A DNA stretch of 64,000 nt from Actinomadura sp. K4S16 (GTDB taxonomy: Bacteria; Actinomycetota; Actinomycetes; Streptosporangiales; Streptosporangiaceae), in NCBI RefSeq assembly GCF_008327685.1, contig NZ_BDDE01000012.1:310001-374000 (forward strand). The letters run 5' to 3'. This document shows positions 16,701-26,037 of this stretch, in pieces (position 1 is the stretch's first letter; each line of letters starts with the position of its first letter). The translations under genes and the position numbers were made by a program. The notes beneath the pieces are model-generated. The model made no database searches. It was not told the DNA's origin and worked only from the letters and a program-made list of their open reading frames with translations.

Positions 16701-19700
16701 TAGCACGGCGACCGCCGCCGGGTTCAACGGCACGTCGTCCAAGGTGGGCCTGCCCGACCTGCACATGGGCGTGTCCACCACCGAGTCGGTGTCGATGTGG
16801 TTCAAGACGTCCCAGGGCCCCGGCGTCCTGCTGTCCTACTCCGACAAGGAGATCAAGGCCAGCAACACCCAAGGCAACTTCACCCCCGCCCTCTACATCG
16901 GGACGGACGGGAAGCTGAAGGGCACGTTCTGGTGGGACGGTGAGAGCCCGAACCCCCTCAGCACCTCTGGGTCCGTAGCGGACGGCGCCTGGCACCACGT
17001 CGTCCTGTCGGGTTCGCCCACCGAGCAGACGATGTGGCTGGACGGTGCCAAGGTCGCCACCGGGGCGGGCGCGACGTCCTACGACTTCAACTACCAACCG
17101 ACATCGTTCCGGCACCACTACCTGGGCACCGGCTACCTCGGTTGGAAATGGCCCGACCAGCCGCATTACAGCACCTCGTCGTACACCGTCTACGGCACCT
17201 ACTTCAACGGCTCAATGTCAGATGTGGCGTTGTTCGGTGAGCCCCTTGTCAAAGCCGACGTCGAAGCCCTGTACCACTCCGGGACGAAGCCGACGAGTCT
17301 GCTCAATTCGATCACCAAGCCGTCCGGGGACAGCCATGCGACGGTCTCCTATGACCCGCTGACCAGCACGGTCACGCATGTCACCGACGAGAACGGCGGT
17401 TCGTGGAACGTGGCGGCGCCCACGGTCACCGGCTCGTCCCAGGTGTACCGGGCCGCCGTACTCGGATCGCAGCCCGCGTCCTACTACCGCTTCGGGGAGG
17501 CGGCGGGCGCGGCCCGGGCCATCGGAGAGATCAACTCCACGCCGGCCGAGTACTCGAACGTCACGTTGGGGGCGGACGGGCCGTTCGACGACGCCACCGC
17601 GGCCGCGTTCGACGGCACCACCTCCATCGTCCGGCTGCCGCTCGACGACCAGGTGCAGACATCGCCCGGCTCGATCGAGATGTGGTTCAAGGTCCCGGTG
17701 GGCAGCACCGCGGGCGGTGTCCTGTTCGATGAGGAGTCCGAACCGGTCGGCCCCGTCGCGGGGAACTACGTCCCCGCCCTGTACATCGGCACCGACGGCA
17801 AGGTGCACGGCAAGTTCTGGGACACCGACGGAACCACCGAGGTCCTGGCCTCCGGGCAGAAGGTCAACGACGGCGTCTGGCACCACGTGGCCCTGGCCGC
17901 CGGGACCAACGCCCAGACCCTCTACCTGGACGGCGTCGCCCAAGGATCACTGAGCGCGCCGCTGGCCACGACCGGAGTCAACTACGTGTACGTCGGCGCC
18001 GGCATCTCCGGCGGCCACTGGCCGTCCCACCCGGTCGACACCACCGGGTACTTCACCGGGTCGATCGCCGACTTCGCCTTCTACCACTCGCAGCTGTCCG
18101 GCGAGGACGTCGTCCGGCACTACGCCGCGGGCCGCAACTCGCGCGGCCTCGCGCCCACGACGACCTTCAACCTCACCGACCCGGGCGGCAAGACGCTGGT
18201 GTACCAGTACGACCCGGCCTACGGGAACCGCGCGATCTCCCAGACCGACGAGTACGGCCACCGGACGACCTTCGGCTACGACTCCGGTGGCTACCTGCAC
18301 ACCGTCACCGACCCCAACGGCAACGTGAAGACGACCGGGCACGACGTGCGCGGCAACCCCGTCTCCGAGACCACCTGCCAGGACCAGGCCGCCCACAAGT
18401 GCTCGACGACGTACACGACGTACTTGCCCGACGACACCAGTACGCAGCTGACACCCGACCCGAAGAACGACCTGGTCGCCACCATCCGCGACGGCCGTTC
18501 GTCCGGGCCGTCCGATGACACCTACAAGACGTCCTACACCTACGACGACGCCGGAAACCGCACCTCGGTGACGACGCCGCCGGTGGCGGGCTTCCCCGAC
18601 GGCCGTACGACAACGATCTCCTACACCGACGGGACCACGGTCGCCGCCGCCGACTCCGGGTTCGCACCGGCCGGGCTCCCCTACAAGACGGTGTCGCCCG
18701 GCGGGGCCACCAACACCATCGGCTACTTCCACACCGGCGACGTCGCCTCGGTCACCGACGCCGCCGGGAAGATCACCAGCTTCACCTACGACGGCCTCGG
18801 ACGCATCCTGACCACCACCGAGGTGTCCGACACCTATCCCGACGGCCTGACGGCGTCCTACACCTACAACAAGCTGGGCCAGGTCCTGACCCAGACCGAC
18901 CCGCCTGTCACCAACCGCGTGACCGGCGCCGTGCACACCCGGAAGACCACGTCGGTCTACAACGCCAACGGCGACGTCACATCCACGACCGTCAGCGACC
19001 TCACGGGCGGGGACGCATCCCGAACCGCGTCCACCGCCTACAACACCCACGGCCAGGTCACGTCCCAGACCGACCCCCTGAACAGGGTCACCGAGTTCAC
19101 CTACGACGCCTACGGCAACAAGGCCACGGAGAAGAGCCCGCGCGGCATCACCACCGCCTACACCTACAACGCGGACGGGCAGCAACTCACGCAGACCCTC
19201 AAGAACTACACGGGCGACCCGAACGATCCGCAGGACGCACATGACCTCGTGGAGTCCTCCCGTGCCTACGACCCGGCCGGTCGGCTGGCCTCGCTGACCG
19301 ACTCGATGGGCAACACCACGTCCTACACCTACGCCGACAACGGCCTCGTCGCGACGGTCACGCGCACCGACTCCAGCGGCGCCGACCCCTTCGTCGAACG
19401 CTCGACCACCTATGATGCGGCGGGCAACCCGGTCCAGCAGGTCACGAACAACGGCGCGACCGTCACCACGCAGACCATGGACGCCGCGGACCGGATCACC
19501 TCCACCACGGTCGATCCGTCCGGGGTGGCGCGCAGGCAGACCATCTCCTACACCCCCGACGACCAGGTCGAGAGCACGACCGACGAGGCTCCTGGCGAGT
19601 GGCCGGCGTCGACCTCCTACACCTATGACCCGCTGGGCCGGATGACCAGCGAGACCCTGAAGGCCGACGATCCCGGCCACCCGGTCGGCTGGTGGAAGCT

Positions 19701-22700
19701 CGACCAGACCTCCGGCGCCATGGTCACGGACTCCTCGGGAACCGGGAACGCCGCCCACGCCTCCGAGGTGACCTGGAACGACGACGCGGCCGTGTTCGGC
19801 GGCGCCACGGGCCAGGAGATCGCCACCAACGGCCCGGTCATCGACGCCTCGCAGAGCTTCTCGGTATCGGCCTGGGTGGACCTGGCCGCGACCGGCGGCA
19901 CCGGGCTCCAGACGGCCGTGTCCCAGGACGACACCTCGGCCAGCGGCTTCCGGCTGCAATATGACGCCGCCAATGACAGGTGGGCCTTCGCCATGCAGGG
20001 CGCCGCGAGCAGTGCGCTGTCCAGCGCGGCCCCGTCAGCCGGGACGTGGGCCCACCTGGTCGGCGTGTTCGACTCCGGCACCGGGGCGATGACGCTCTAC
20101 GTGGACGGGACGGCTCAGGGTACGTCCACGACTTCGGCCCCCGTGGCGGCCTCCGGCCCGCTGGCGATCGGCCGCGCCCAGCTGAACGGCGCCGCCGCCG
20201 ACCTGTTCAAGGGTTCCATCTCCAACGTCCAGATCTACAACCGGGCCCTGTCGGCCGGCGACGTCTCCACGCTGTACGGCAAGGGCCGCACCGGCGGGAC
20301 AGTCGCGTCGTGGACCACGGCCGTCACCAAATACAAGCTGGACACCCGGGGCCTGCCGACCTCGATGGTGGATCCGAACGGCCAGTCCACCCACTTCACC
20401 TACGACGAGGCCGGCCGCCAGGTGGTCGTCACCGCCCCGACCGTGAACACCGAGACCGGCGGCGGCACCCCGGTCGCCGCGCACCCCGTCTCGATGATCG
20501 GCTACGACACCTTCGGTGCCCGGACCGAGACGCAGGATCCCGACGGCAACGTCACCACCATCGCCTACGACGCCGCCGGACAGCAGACGGGCACCACCCT
20601 GCCCGGCTACACCCCGCCCGGCGAGACCAACGAGATCACCGCCGTCACGACCCGCGCCTACGACGACGACGGCAACGTCACCGACGTCACCGACCCGCTC
20701 GGCAAGATCACCCACCTCGCCTACAACCAGCTCGGAGACGTCTCCACGGTCACCGACGCGTCCGACGGAGTCGCCAAAGCCGTCCATGACACCAACGGCG
20801 AGGTCCTTTCGACCACCTCACCGACCGGCGCGCAGACCCAGTTCACCTACGACCACCTGGGCCGCAAACTCACCGAGACGACGCTGGAGCGCCGCCCGTC
20901 CCCGGTCGCGGCCACCACCACGTACTCCTACACCGCATCCTCAGACAATCCGAGCGGTGCGTTCCTCGCGTCCGAGACCACCCCCGAGGGCGCCACCACC
21001 CAGTACCGATACGACAACGTCGGCGAGGTGGAGGCGGTCACCGACCCCGCAGGAAACCAGACCCGGTACGGGTACGACCTGTACGGCCGCAAGGTCAAGA
21101 TGACCAATCCGGACGGCACCTCCACCATCTGGCGGCTCACCCGGTACGGCGACCCCAAGCGCGTCATCCAACGGGACACCGACGGATCGACCACGCTGAC
21201 CAGTACGGCGGCCACCTACGACGCCATGGGACGGCTCTGGTCGGCCACCGACGCCAACGGGCACAAGACCAGGTTCATCCGCGACTCCCTCGGCCGGATC
21301 ACGTCCGAGGTGCAGCCCGTCGACGACACCCGCTCGATCACAACATCGTTCGGTTACGACGCGGCCGGCAACCGCACCCGCTACACCGACGGACGCGGCA
21401 ACTCCTGGATCTACGGCTACAACACGTGGAACAAGCCCGAGTCCGTCCTCGAACCGGCCACCGCCACATACACGACCACCAATGACCGCACGTCCACCGT
21501 CGCCTATGACGCCGCCGGACGTCCCGTCCGCAACACGCTGCCCGGTGGCGTGACCGTCACGACCGGCTACGACGACGTCGGCCGGGTGACCAGCCAGTCG
21601 GGGACGGGGGCCGACGCGCCGACCGCCGACCGGACGTTCACCTACGACCACGACGGCCGCATGCTGACCGCCGCGACCTCGGCGGCCGGGAGCGCCCCCG
21701 CCACCAGCGAGACGTTCACCTACAACGACCGGGGACAGCTGCTCACCGCGTCCGGCTCGGCTGGCGCCGGCTCGTTCGCCTACAACGACGACGGCCTGCC
21801 CACCTCGCGCACCGACGCTGCCGGGACGACCACCTACACCTACGACGTCGCCGACCGGCTCTCGACACTCGCGGACCCGGCCACCGGCACCACCCTCACC
21901 TACGGCTACGACGACATGTCGCAGCTCACCTCCATCGCCTACGGCACAGGCGGCAACACCCGCGCCTACACCTACGACCATCTGCACCGTCTCACCGGCG
22001 ACACTCTGAAAAAGCCGGACGGCACCGCCATCGCCTCGATCACCTACGGCTACGACGACAACGGCAACGAGACGTCCAAGACCACCACCGGGTTCGGCGG
22101 CACCGTCCAGAACACCTACGCCTATGACTGGGCGAACCGCCTCACCAGCTGGGACAACGGCACCACCGTCACCCCCTACGAGTACGACGACTCCGGCAAC
22201 CGCACCCGCGTGGGCGCCGACGTCTACACCTACGACGCCCGAGACCAGCTGACCTCCGACGGCACCAACAGCTACACCTACACCGCCCGCGGAACCCTCT
22301 CCACGCAGACCACCCCCACCCAAACCCTCACCGCCACCAGCGACGCCTACGGCCAGCAGGCCACCGTCGCCGCCCCCGCCGGCACCCAGACCTACATCAC
22401 CGACGCCCTCGGCCGCGTGGTCACCGCCGAGTCCACCGCCACCCCCAGCCGGAACTTCTCCTATACCGGCACCGGTAACACCCTCGCGTCCGACGGCACC
22501 AACACCTACACCCGGACGCCGGACGACGCGCTCGTCGGCATCGGCACCCCCGCGGGCGGCAACGGCGTCCTGGCCTACCTCGACCAGCACGATGACGTGG
22601 TCGGCAACTTCACATCCTCCGGCACCGCCCTCACCGGCTCGACCACCTATGACCCTCTCGGCAACGCCACCAACAGCACCACCATGTCCGGACGGTTGGG

Positions 22701-24681
22701 TTACCAGTCCGGGTGGACCGACGACACCACGGGCAAGGTCAACATGGCCGCCCGCTGGTACAACCCCGCCGTAGGCCAGTTCCAGAACAAGGACACCGTC
22801 GTCCTCGATCCCGTCCCGGACCCGAACCAGGCCAACCCGTTCGCCTACGTCGGTGGCAACCCCCTCCTCGGCACCGACCCCACCGGCCATTGCTGGGGCG
22901 GCTTCGGCCTGGTCTGCAAAGCCGCCAGCGCGATCAATCGCCACGTCATCCAGCCTGTGTGGCACCACATCCAGTCCGGCTACGACAAGGTCCGCCAGGG
23001 ACTCTCCTGGGTCAACCGCCACGTCCGCAGCGCCGTCTCCGCAGCCGCCCGGGCCTTTGAGCACCAGCTCCAGGTCTGGACCCAGGAGATCCGCGACGCC
23101 TACCGTCAGATCCGTCAGCAGGAGATCCGCTGGAAGGCCGCTGCCAAACGCGCCGCCGCCCGGGCACGGAAAGCGGCCGCGGCGGCCAAGGCGCGCGCCA
23201 TCAACAAGTTCAACGAGGCGTACAACCTCGGGAAGTACGCCGTCAGCAGGATGCAGAAAGCGGTCCACACCACCGCCACGTTCGTCCAGCATCATGGCGC
23301 CGCGATCGCATCGATCGCACTGTCGACCGTCACGTTCATCGGCTGCGAAGCCGCCCTCGGCGCCGCCACGGGCGGAGTGGGCGCGGTCGTCGGAGCCGCC
23401 GGCTGCGGCATGCTCGCCGGCATGGTCGGCGGCGCCATCGACCAGGGCGCCAAATGCATGAAGGGCCAGGAGGGCGCCTGTTCAGCCGAGTCCTTCGGCA
23501 AGACGATGCTGATCGGCGGTATCGGCGGCGCCGTGGGAGGCGCGATCGGGGGGAGTCTGGGTGGCAGGCTCGCCCAGTCCGCCCTTGGCAAGATCTTGCC
23601 CCGCCTGGCCACGGACGCTTTGGAAGGCGCCGCTGTCGGTGGCCTGTCCGGTGGCGCGACCGGCGGTATCGACTACGGCCTGACCTGCCATGAACGCTCG
23701 GGCGGCTGCAGCTGGTCGGGCGCTGCGGGCGCCGCAACCAAGGGAGCCGCGGTCGGCGCGATCGGAGGCGCCGCCGGCGGCGCGATCGGCGGCCGCCTGT
23801 TCCGCGGCAAGTGCCACAGTTTCACCGCGCCGACCCCTGTGCTGTTGGCGGACGGCTCGGCCAAGCCGATCAGCAAGATCAGGGCCGGGGACAAGGTGCT
23901 GGCCTCGGTTCCCGGCGGCCGCAACGAGGCTCATACCGTGCAGCGCGTCATCGTGACCCGCACCGACCACGAGTTCGTCGACCTGACCATCGCGGCCGGT
24001 CACCCGGGTCGCGGCCCTCCGGCCAAGCTCACCACCACCGGCACCCACCCGTTCTACGACATCACCCAGTCGGCGTTCGTCGACGCCGCGCACATCAAGC
24101 CGGGCGACAAGCTCCAGCAGCCCGACGGCACCACCGCCACCGTCACCAAGACCCGCCACTACACCGCCACCCAGGTCACCTACGACCTCACCATCAACAA
24201 CCTCCACACCTACTATGTACAAGCAGGCACCACCCCAGTACTCGTCCACAACTGCGAAGGTGAGACGCTCGATCGAGCAATCGCTTTGCATCAGACCCGC
24301 GCGAACCCCGAATCTACGGTGGGCGTCGCGAAGGTGCGGCCAAGCGGCCAGCCAAACGCTCCCCCGGAGACGTGGGTCGCAACCGAACGGTTCGGGTTGC
24401 CACGCGAATGGGACCCGAAGGCGGGCGGCAGTTCGCCACTGTCTCCTAGCGAGCGGTACATTAGCGGTCCCGGTCATGCGGAAGAGACCTTGGCCAGAGA
24501 GATGCGGCTGAACGGGTACGAGCCAGTTGAGGTGGGATCATCCACGAACATGTGCTTTGAATGTTTTTACGGTCTCCAAGGGTCGCCATTCAATTTGGTC
24601 AAGAGCGACATCGGTGCTCGCAACTCAAATCGAATAAATCATTCGCAGTATCGCCTCATGGTGCGCCGGGAAGGCCGGTAG
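13738..24681 (+). CDS. Giant RHS/YD-repeat polymorphic toxin with LamG domains, HINT domain and C-terminal deaminase
   Basis: A 3647-residue exported toxin. Residues 5-27 and about 62-85 are hydrophobic, the second ending QPALASEG like a signal peptide. A DNRLRE-like beta-domain follows at about 410-590. Three LamG/concanavalin-like domains lie at about 938-1185, 1237-1465 and 1982-2185. They are set among YD repeats (about 1480-1980 and 2200-3000), which build the RHS cage. The core ends with NMAARWYNPAVGQFQNKD and NPFAYVGGNPLLGTDPTGHCWG (3033-3052). Then come a basic helical stretch, Gly-zipper hydrophobic repeats, and a HINT domain from Cys3359 (CHSFTAPTPVLLADG) to VLVHNC3506, expected to self-cleave. 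The last 141 residues hold a zinc-deaminase pattern, H3580-A-E and C3606-F-E-C3609. Start GTG 13738 has GAGAGG upstream. A candidate immunity gene begins 5 bp after the stop. Confidence 0.93.
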   Translation: MPSSQLLGIVIVCSVLGLAAAAGAYAGGVLHRLTLRRHRSRVVPRSRYGATVLRSLRRSATARRTAILMCVALVLMATEQPALASEGMPEVSFAGVSGMFGWLTGEPVPHWGRLPKQKSGTAAGRSHSAPAATTRAGSGAGRKPGHGKGELPAFKPGSRRVPKGRSGHGQVGFAESTSRRVASKSTATTDYYRNADGSHTRKLAQGPINYRDGSGGWQPIDTTVRKGDDQRWHERANSLGVSFAPRASDGRLAQVDGGDGGRLAYALQGAASVTPTVSGSVVTYSGVLPATDLSMWPTATGLKESIVLRSADAGNVWVFPLKLRGLKLRKAADGSIELVDGSGKTAGRIPAGYAFDSKIDKRSGEGASTHAVTYELTEVDGKPALTVRLDEKWLHAPERVFPVTVDPSYNNLFTWSTTYAESGIDPGDHSVEETIKVGSWDAGPHSANSFLKFPRAGIDGSQVTVSAAQLRLFDTWAATCTAERFDVAAVTEDWSPSKVVSYPGPSHGGSIGSTTPNVPHACANTGADRTVGDEVTVNLSTATFNNWAGGGDDYGLALYASTSDSLHWKQFNTAFAPTGTPVLFLTYTGAMLPQVYGQIPPSGHHAHTLTPQLTTWGARDPNLPVTIKYRFQVLDTESNAVADSGLISASATSSTVTWQVPSGKLKWGHTYYWGAVAYDGTNYSPAPTLNQLVVSVPQPAITSSLAQNNDHDFDPAIGNYTSTATDANVTTVGPSLAVVRDYNSRDTRTSGGFGTGWSSVFDAKATERYTTSGAVRSVAVAYPNGATVGFGKNPDGSFSPPSGRFATFTAITGGYRLTDKNDTVYTFGQALGSGGYGITSVADAAGRTVTFTWASGHVTTMTSSASGRSLHLTWSTPTGATAPHVATVATDPSTPGDASTAQTWTYSYTADRLSSVCSPEDTAPDCTRYGYQTASPHREQVLDQGASSYWPLAETSGTTAASAVLVNEGTDNGTYSNVTLGQPGPLTGSTATAAGFNGTSSKVGLPDLHMGVSTTESVSMWFKTSQGPGVLLSYSDKEIKASNTQGNFTPALYIGTDGKLKGTFWWDGESPNPLSTSGSVADGAWHHVVLSGSPTEQTMWLDGAKVATGAGATSYDFNYQPTSFRHHYLGTGYLGWKWPDQPHYSTSSYTVYGTYFNGSMSDVALFGEPLVKADVEALYHSGTKPTSLLNSITKPSGDSHATVSYDPLTSTVTHVTDENGGSWNVAAPTVTGSSQVYRAAVLGSQPASYYRFGEAAGAARAIGEINSTPAEYSNVTLGADGPFDDATAAAFDGTTSIVRLPLDDQVQTSPGSIEMWFKVPVGSTAGGVLFDEESEPVGPVAGNYVPALYIGTDGKVHGKFWDTDGTTEVLASGQKVNDGVWHHVALAAGTNAQTLYLDGVAQGSLSAPLATTGVNYVYVGAGISGGHWPSHPVDTTGYFTGSIADFAFYHSQLSGEDVVRHYAAGRNSRGLAPTTTFNLTDPGGKTLVYQYDPAYGNRAISQTDEYGHRTTFGYDSGGYLHTVTDPNGNVKTTGHDVRGNPVSETTCQDQAAHKCSTTYTTYLPDDTSTQLTPDPKNDLVATIRDGRSSGPSDDTYKTSYTYDDAGNRTSVTTPPVAGFPDGRTTTISYTDGTTVAAADSGFAPAGLPYKTVSPGGATNTIGYFHTGDVASVTDAAGKITSFTYDGLGRILTTTEVSDTYPDGLTASYTYNKLGQVLTQTDPPVTNRVTGAVHTRKTTSVYNANGDVTSTTVSDLTGGDASRTASTAYNTHGQVTSQTDPLNRVTEFTYDAYGNKATEKSPRGITTAYTYNADGQQLTQTLKNYTGDPNDPQDAHDLVESSRAYDPAGRLASLTDSMGNTTSYTYADNGLVATVTRTDSSGADPFVERSTTYDAAGNPVQQVTNNGATVTTQTMDAADRITSTTVDPSGVARRQTISYTPDDQVESTTDEAPGEWPASTSYTYDPLGRMTSETLKADDPGHPVGWWKLDQTSGAMVTDSSGTGNAAHASEVTWNDDAAVFGGATGQEIATNGPVIDASQSFSVSAWVDLAATGGTGLQTAVSQDDTSASGFRLQYDAANDRWAFAMQGAASSALSSAAPSAGTWAHLVGVFDSGTGAMTLYVDGTAQGTSTTSAPVAASGPLAIGRAQLNGAAADLFKGSISNVQIYNRALSAGDVSTLYGKGRTGGTVASWTTAVTKYKLDTRGLPTSMVDPNGQSTHFTYDEAGRQVVVTAPTVNTETGGGTPVAAHPVSMIGYDTFGARTETQDPDGNVTTIAYDAAGQQTGTTLPGYTPPGETNEITAVTTRAYDDDGNVTDVTDPLGKITHLAYNQLGDVSTVTDASDGVAKAVHDTNGEVLSTTSPTGAQTQFTYDHLGRKLTETTLERRPSPVAATTTYSYTASSDNPSGAFLASETTPEGATTQYRYDNVGEVEAVTDPAGNQTRYGYDLYGRKVKMTNPDGTSTIWRLTRYGDPKRVIQRDTDGSTTLTSTAATYDAMGRLWSATDANGHKTRFIRDSLGRITSEVQPVDDTRSITTSFGYDAAGNRTRYTDGRGNSWIYGYNTWNKPESVLEPATATYTTTNDRTSTVAYDAAGRPVRNTLPGGVTVTTGYDDVGRVTSQSGTGADAPTADRTFTYDHDGRMLTAATSAAGSAPATSETFTYNDRGQLLTASGSAGAGSFAYNDDGLPTSRTDAAGTTTYTYDVADRLSTLADPATGTTLTYGYDDMSQLTSIAYGTGGNTRAYTYDHLHRLTGDTLKKPDGTAIASITYGYDDNGNETSKTTTGFGGTVQNTYAYDWANRLTSWDNGTTVTPYEYDDSGNRTRVGADVYTYDARDQLTSDGTNSYTYTARGTLSTQTTPTQTLTATSDAYGQQATVAAPAGTQTYITDALGRVVTAESTATPSRNFSYTGTGNTLASDGTNTYTRTPDDALVGIGTPAGGNGVLAYLDQHDDVVGNFTSSGTALTGSTTYDPLGNATNSTTMSGRLGYQSGWTDDTTGKVNMAARWYNPAVGQFQNKDTVVLDPVPDPNQANPFAYVGGNPLLGTDPTGHCWGGFGLVCKAASAINRHVIQPVWHHIQSGYDKVRQGLSWVNRHVRSAVSAAARAFEHQLQVWTQEIRDAYRQIRQQEIRWKAAAKRAAARARKAAAAAKARAINKFNEAYNLGKYAVSRMQKAVHTTATFVQHHGAAIASIALSTVTFIGCEAALGAATGGVGAVVGAAGCGMLAGMVGGAIDQGAKCMKGQEGACSAESFGKTMLIGGIGGAVGGAIGGSLGGRLAQSALGKILPRLATDALEGAAVGGLSGGATGGIDYGLTCHERSGGCSWSGAAGAATKGAAVGAIGGAAGGAIGGRLFRGKCHSFTAPTPVLLADGSAKPISKIRAGDKVLASVPGGRNEAHTVQRVIVTRTDHEFVDLTIAAGHPGRGPPAKLTTTGTHPFYDITQSAFVDAAHIKPGDKLQQPDGTTATVTKTRHYTATQVTYDLTINNLHTYYVQAGTTPVLVHNCEGETLDRAIALHQTRANPESTVGVAKVRPSGQPNAPPETWVATERFGLPREWDPKAGGSSPLSPSERYISGPGHAEETLAREMRLNGYEPVEVGSSTNMCFECFYGLQGSPFNLVKSDIGARNSNRINHSQYRLMVRREGR

Positions 24682-24685
24682 TTCA

Positions 24686-25282
24686 GTGCAGAAAATTCCA
24701 CGGTTCGACCTGTTGGCATCGGATAGGTCGGTTGCAGTATTCGGGCTTTGCTGTTCGCGTCGGCTTGCTTCTGTCTCATTCGCGGATGGTGAAGAAATTG
24801 GGAACGTTCTTGACTCGGTGATCCGCGGATATCGTGTTGGGGAGTCAGTTGTAGATGATCTTGCGAGACTGGGGGACTATTCTGCGAAGTTCCCGGTGCT
24901 TGACGACGCTTCTTCACGGGATTACTACCGTGCGACTGCGGTGAAGTTGGCGCTCATGTCCCTCTCTCGTGACGACGGGGAAAGTGCCGCGTCGCGAGCA
25001 CGGCAGATGATGTTCGTCTCGACAGGGGCTTGGCATGACCTTGGATATCTGATCGCACTGCGCGCCGACATGGCCGATGAGGACATCACGGTGTTTGCCG
25101 ACAAGATAAGCGATCTTGAAGGTGAGCGGCAATGCAAGGATGTGGAGAGGCTTCGGGGCGAGGAGGAACAGCGGCGTGGCGCCGACCTACTCGATGCGGA
25201 CGATCACGGGCACATAGTAGCGCAGGCACTAATATGGTTTCTGGTGGAACGGGGACGTAAGCCACCTTCTCCCTGGCGCTAA
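24686..25282 (+). CDS. Candidate immunity protein for the RHS deaminase toxin
   Basis: A 198-residue protein with no family I can name. GTG 24686 is 5 bp after the RHS stop, on the same strand, which is the position of immunity genes in polymorphic toxin loci. The sequence is acidic and helical, with LGDYSAKFPVLDDASSRDYYRATAVKLALMSL cut by no membrane segment, and a charged DLEGERQCKDVERLRGEEEQRR stretch near residues 145-165 that may be coiled coil. It is probably cytoplasmic, as expected for neutralising a deaminase. Base composition here and in the toxin tip is visibly more A/T-rich than the surroundings, suggesting the pair was acquired together. The immunity role is inference from position. 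Confidence 0.6.
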   Translation: MQKIPRFDLLASDRSVAVFGLCCSRRLASVSFADGEEIGNVLDSVIRGYRVGESVVDDLARLGDYSAKFPVLDDASSRDYYRATAVKLALMSLSRDDGESAASRARQMMFVSTGAWHDLGYLIALRADMADEDITVFADKISDLEGERQCKDVERLRGEEEQRRGADLLDADDHGHIVAQALIWFLVERGRKPPSPWR

Positions 25283-25295
25283 TCGCTCAATCTGG

Positions 25296-25326
25296 CCACC
25301 CCTGTCCTTGGGTCATTCAGGGGTGG
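25296..25326 (+). terminator. Hairpin terminator after the candidate immunity gene
   Basis: CCACCCCTG at 25296 and CAGGGGTGG at 25318 form a perfect 9-bp stem around a 13-base loop, 13 bp past the immunity stop. The rest of 25327-25388 shows no gene. Confidence 0.55.
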
Positions 25327-25388
25327 GGCGGTTGATAAAGCGTGATCGCAAGTTGACGGAGTCCCCTCAGATGTAGAGAAGCCCCTGA

Positions 25389-25842
25389 CCGGCTGCGGCA
25401 TGCTCGCCGGCATGGTGGGCGGCGCCATCGACCAGGGCGCCAAATGCATGAAGGGCCAGGAGGGCGCCTGTTCAGCCGAGTCCTTCGGCAAGACGATGCT
25501 GATCGGCGGTATCGGCGGCGCCGTGGGAGGCGCGATCGGGGGGAGTCTGGGTGGCAGGCTCGCCCAGTCCGCCCTTGGGAAGGTCTTGCCCCGCCTGGCC
25601 ACGGACGCTTTGGAAGGCGCCGCTGTCGGTGGTTTGTCCGGTGGCGCGACCGGCGGTATCGACTACGGCCTGACCTGCCATGAACGCTCGGGCGGCTGCA
25701 GCTGGTCGGGCGCCGCGGGCGCCGCAACCAAGGGCGCCGCGGTCGGCGCGATCGGAGGCGCCGCCGACGGTGCGATCGGTGGCCGAGCAGCCCGACGGCA
25801 CCACCGCCAACGTCACCAAGACCCGCCACCACACCGCCACCC
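25389..25842 (+). pseudogene. RHS gene fragment duplicating the glycine-zipper/HINT region
   Basis: 25389-25785 repeats 23399-23795 of the intact RHS gene almost base for base (Gly-zipper segment, GCGMLAGMVGGAIDQGAKCM onward). At 25786 the copy jumps to the equivalent of 24116 (QPDGTTA..VTKTRH) and ends near 25842. The jump deletes 320 bp, including the N-terminal catalytic part of the HINT domain, and shifts the frame. There is no toxin tip. It is a recombination relic, not a working gene. The near identity of the first part implies a recent duplication or ongoing gene conversion with the intact copy. Confidence 0.85.
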
Positions 25843-26016
25843 GCCATCGACCTCGACCTGCCTGATCCAGGTCCGCGACGCCTCACCGTGCACCCCGAGC
25901 TGGTCGGCGACATGGGCGATCGTGCCGGTCCTCTCACCTGTCTGCTCACGCAGCTCACAGAGCATACGGACCGCGCGTTCACGCAGCTCAGCGGAGTACT
26001 TCCTCGGGGGCGCCAT
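25843..26016 (-). pseudogene. IS3-family transposase OrfA, N-terminal remnant
   Basis: On the minus strand from ATG 26016 the frame reads APPRKYSAELRERAVRML and THVAD-type HTH residues (IAHVADQLGVHGEASRTWIRQ), the N-terminal HTH_Tnp_1 domain of IS3/IS1533-like OrfA proteins. After about 58 residues it runs into the RHS fragment, so the rest of orfA and all of orfB are absent. It is immobile and marks one edge of the RHS duplication. Confidence 0.75.
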
Positions 26017-26037
26017 AGCCCCTCACCCTTCCAGCTC

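Noticed and set aside
20941..23295. Long minus-strand frame opposite the RHS YD repeats
   Set aside because: The valine/glycine-rich repeats are the reverse complement of YD-repeat codons.
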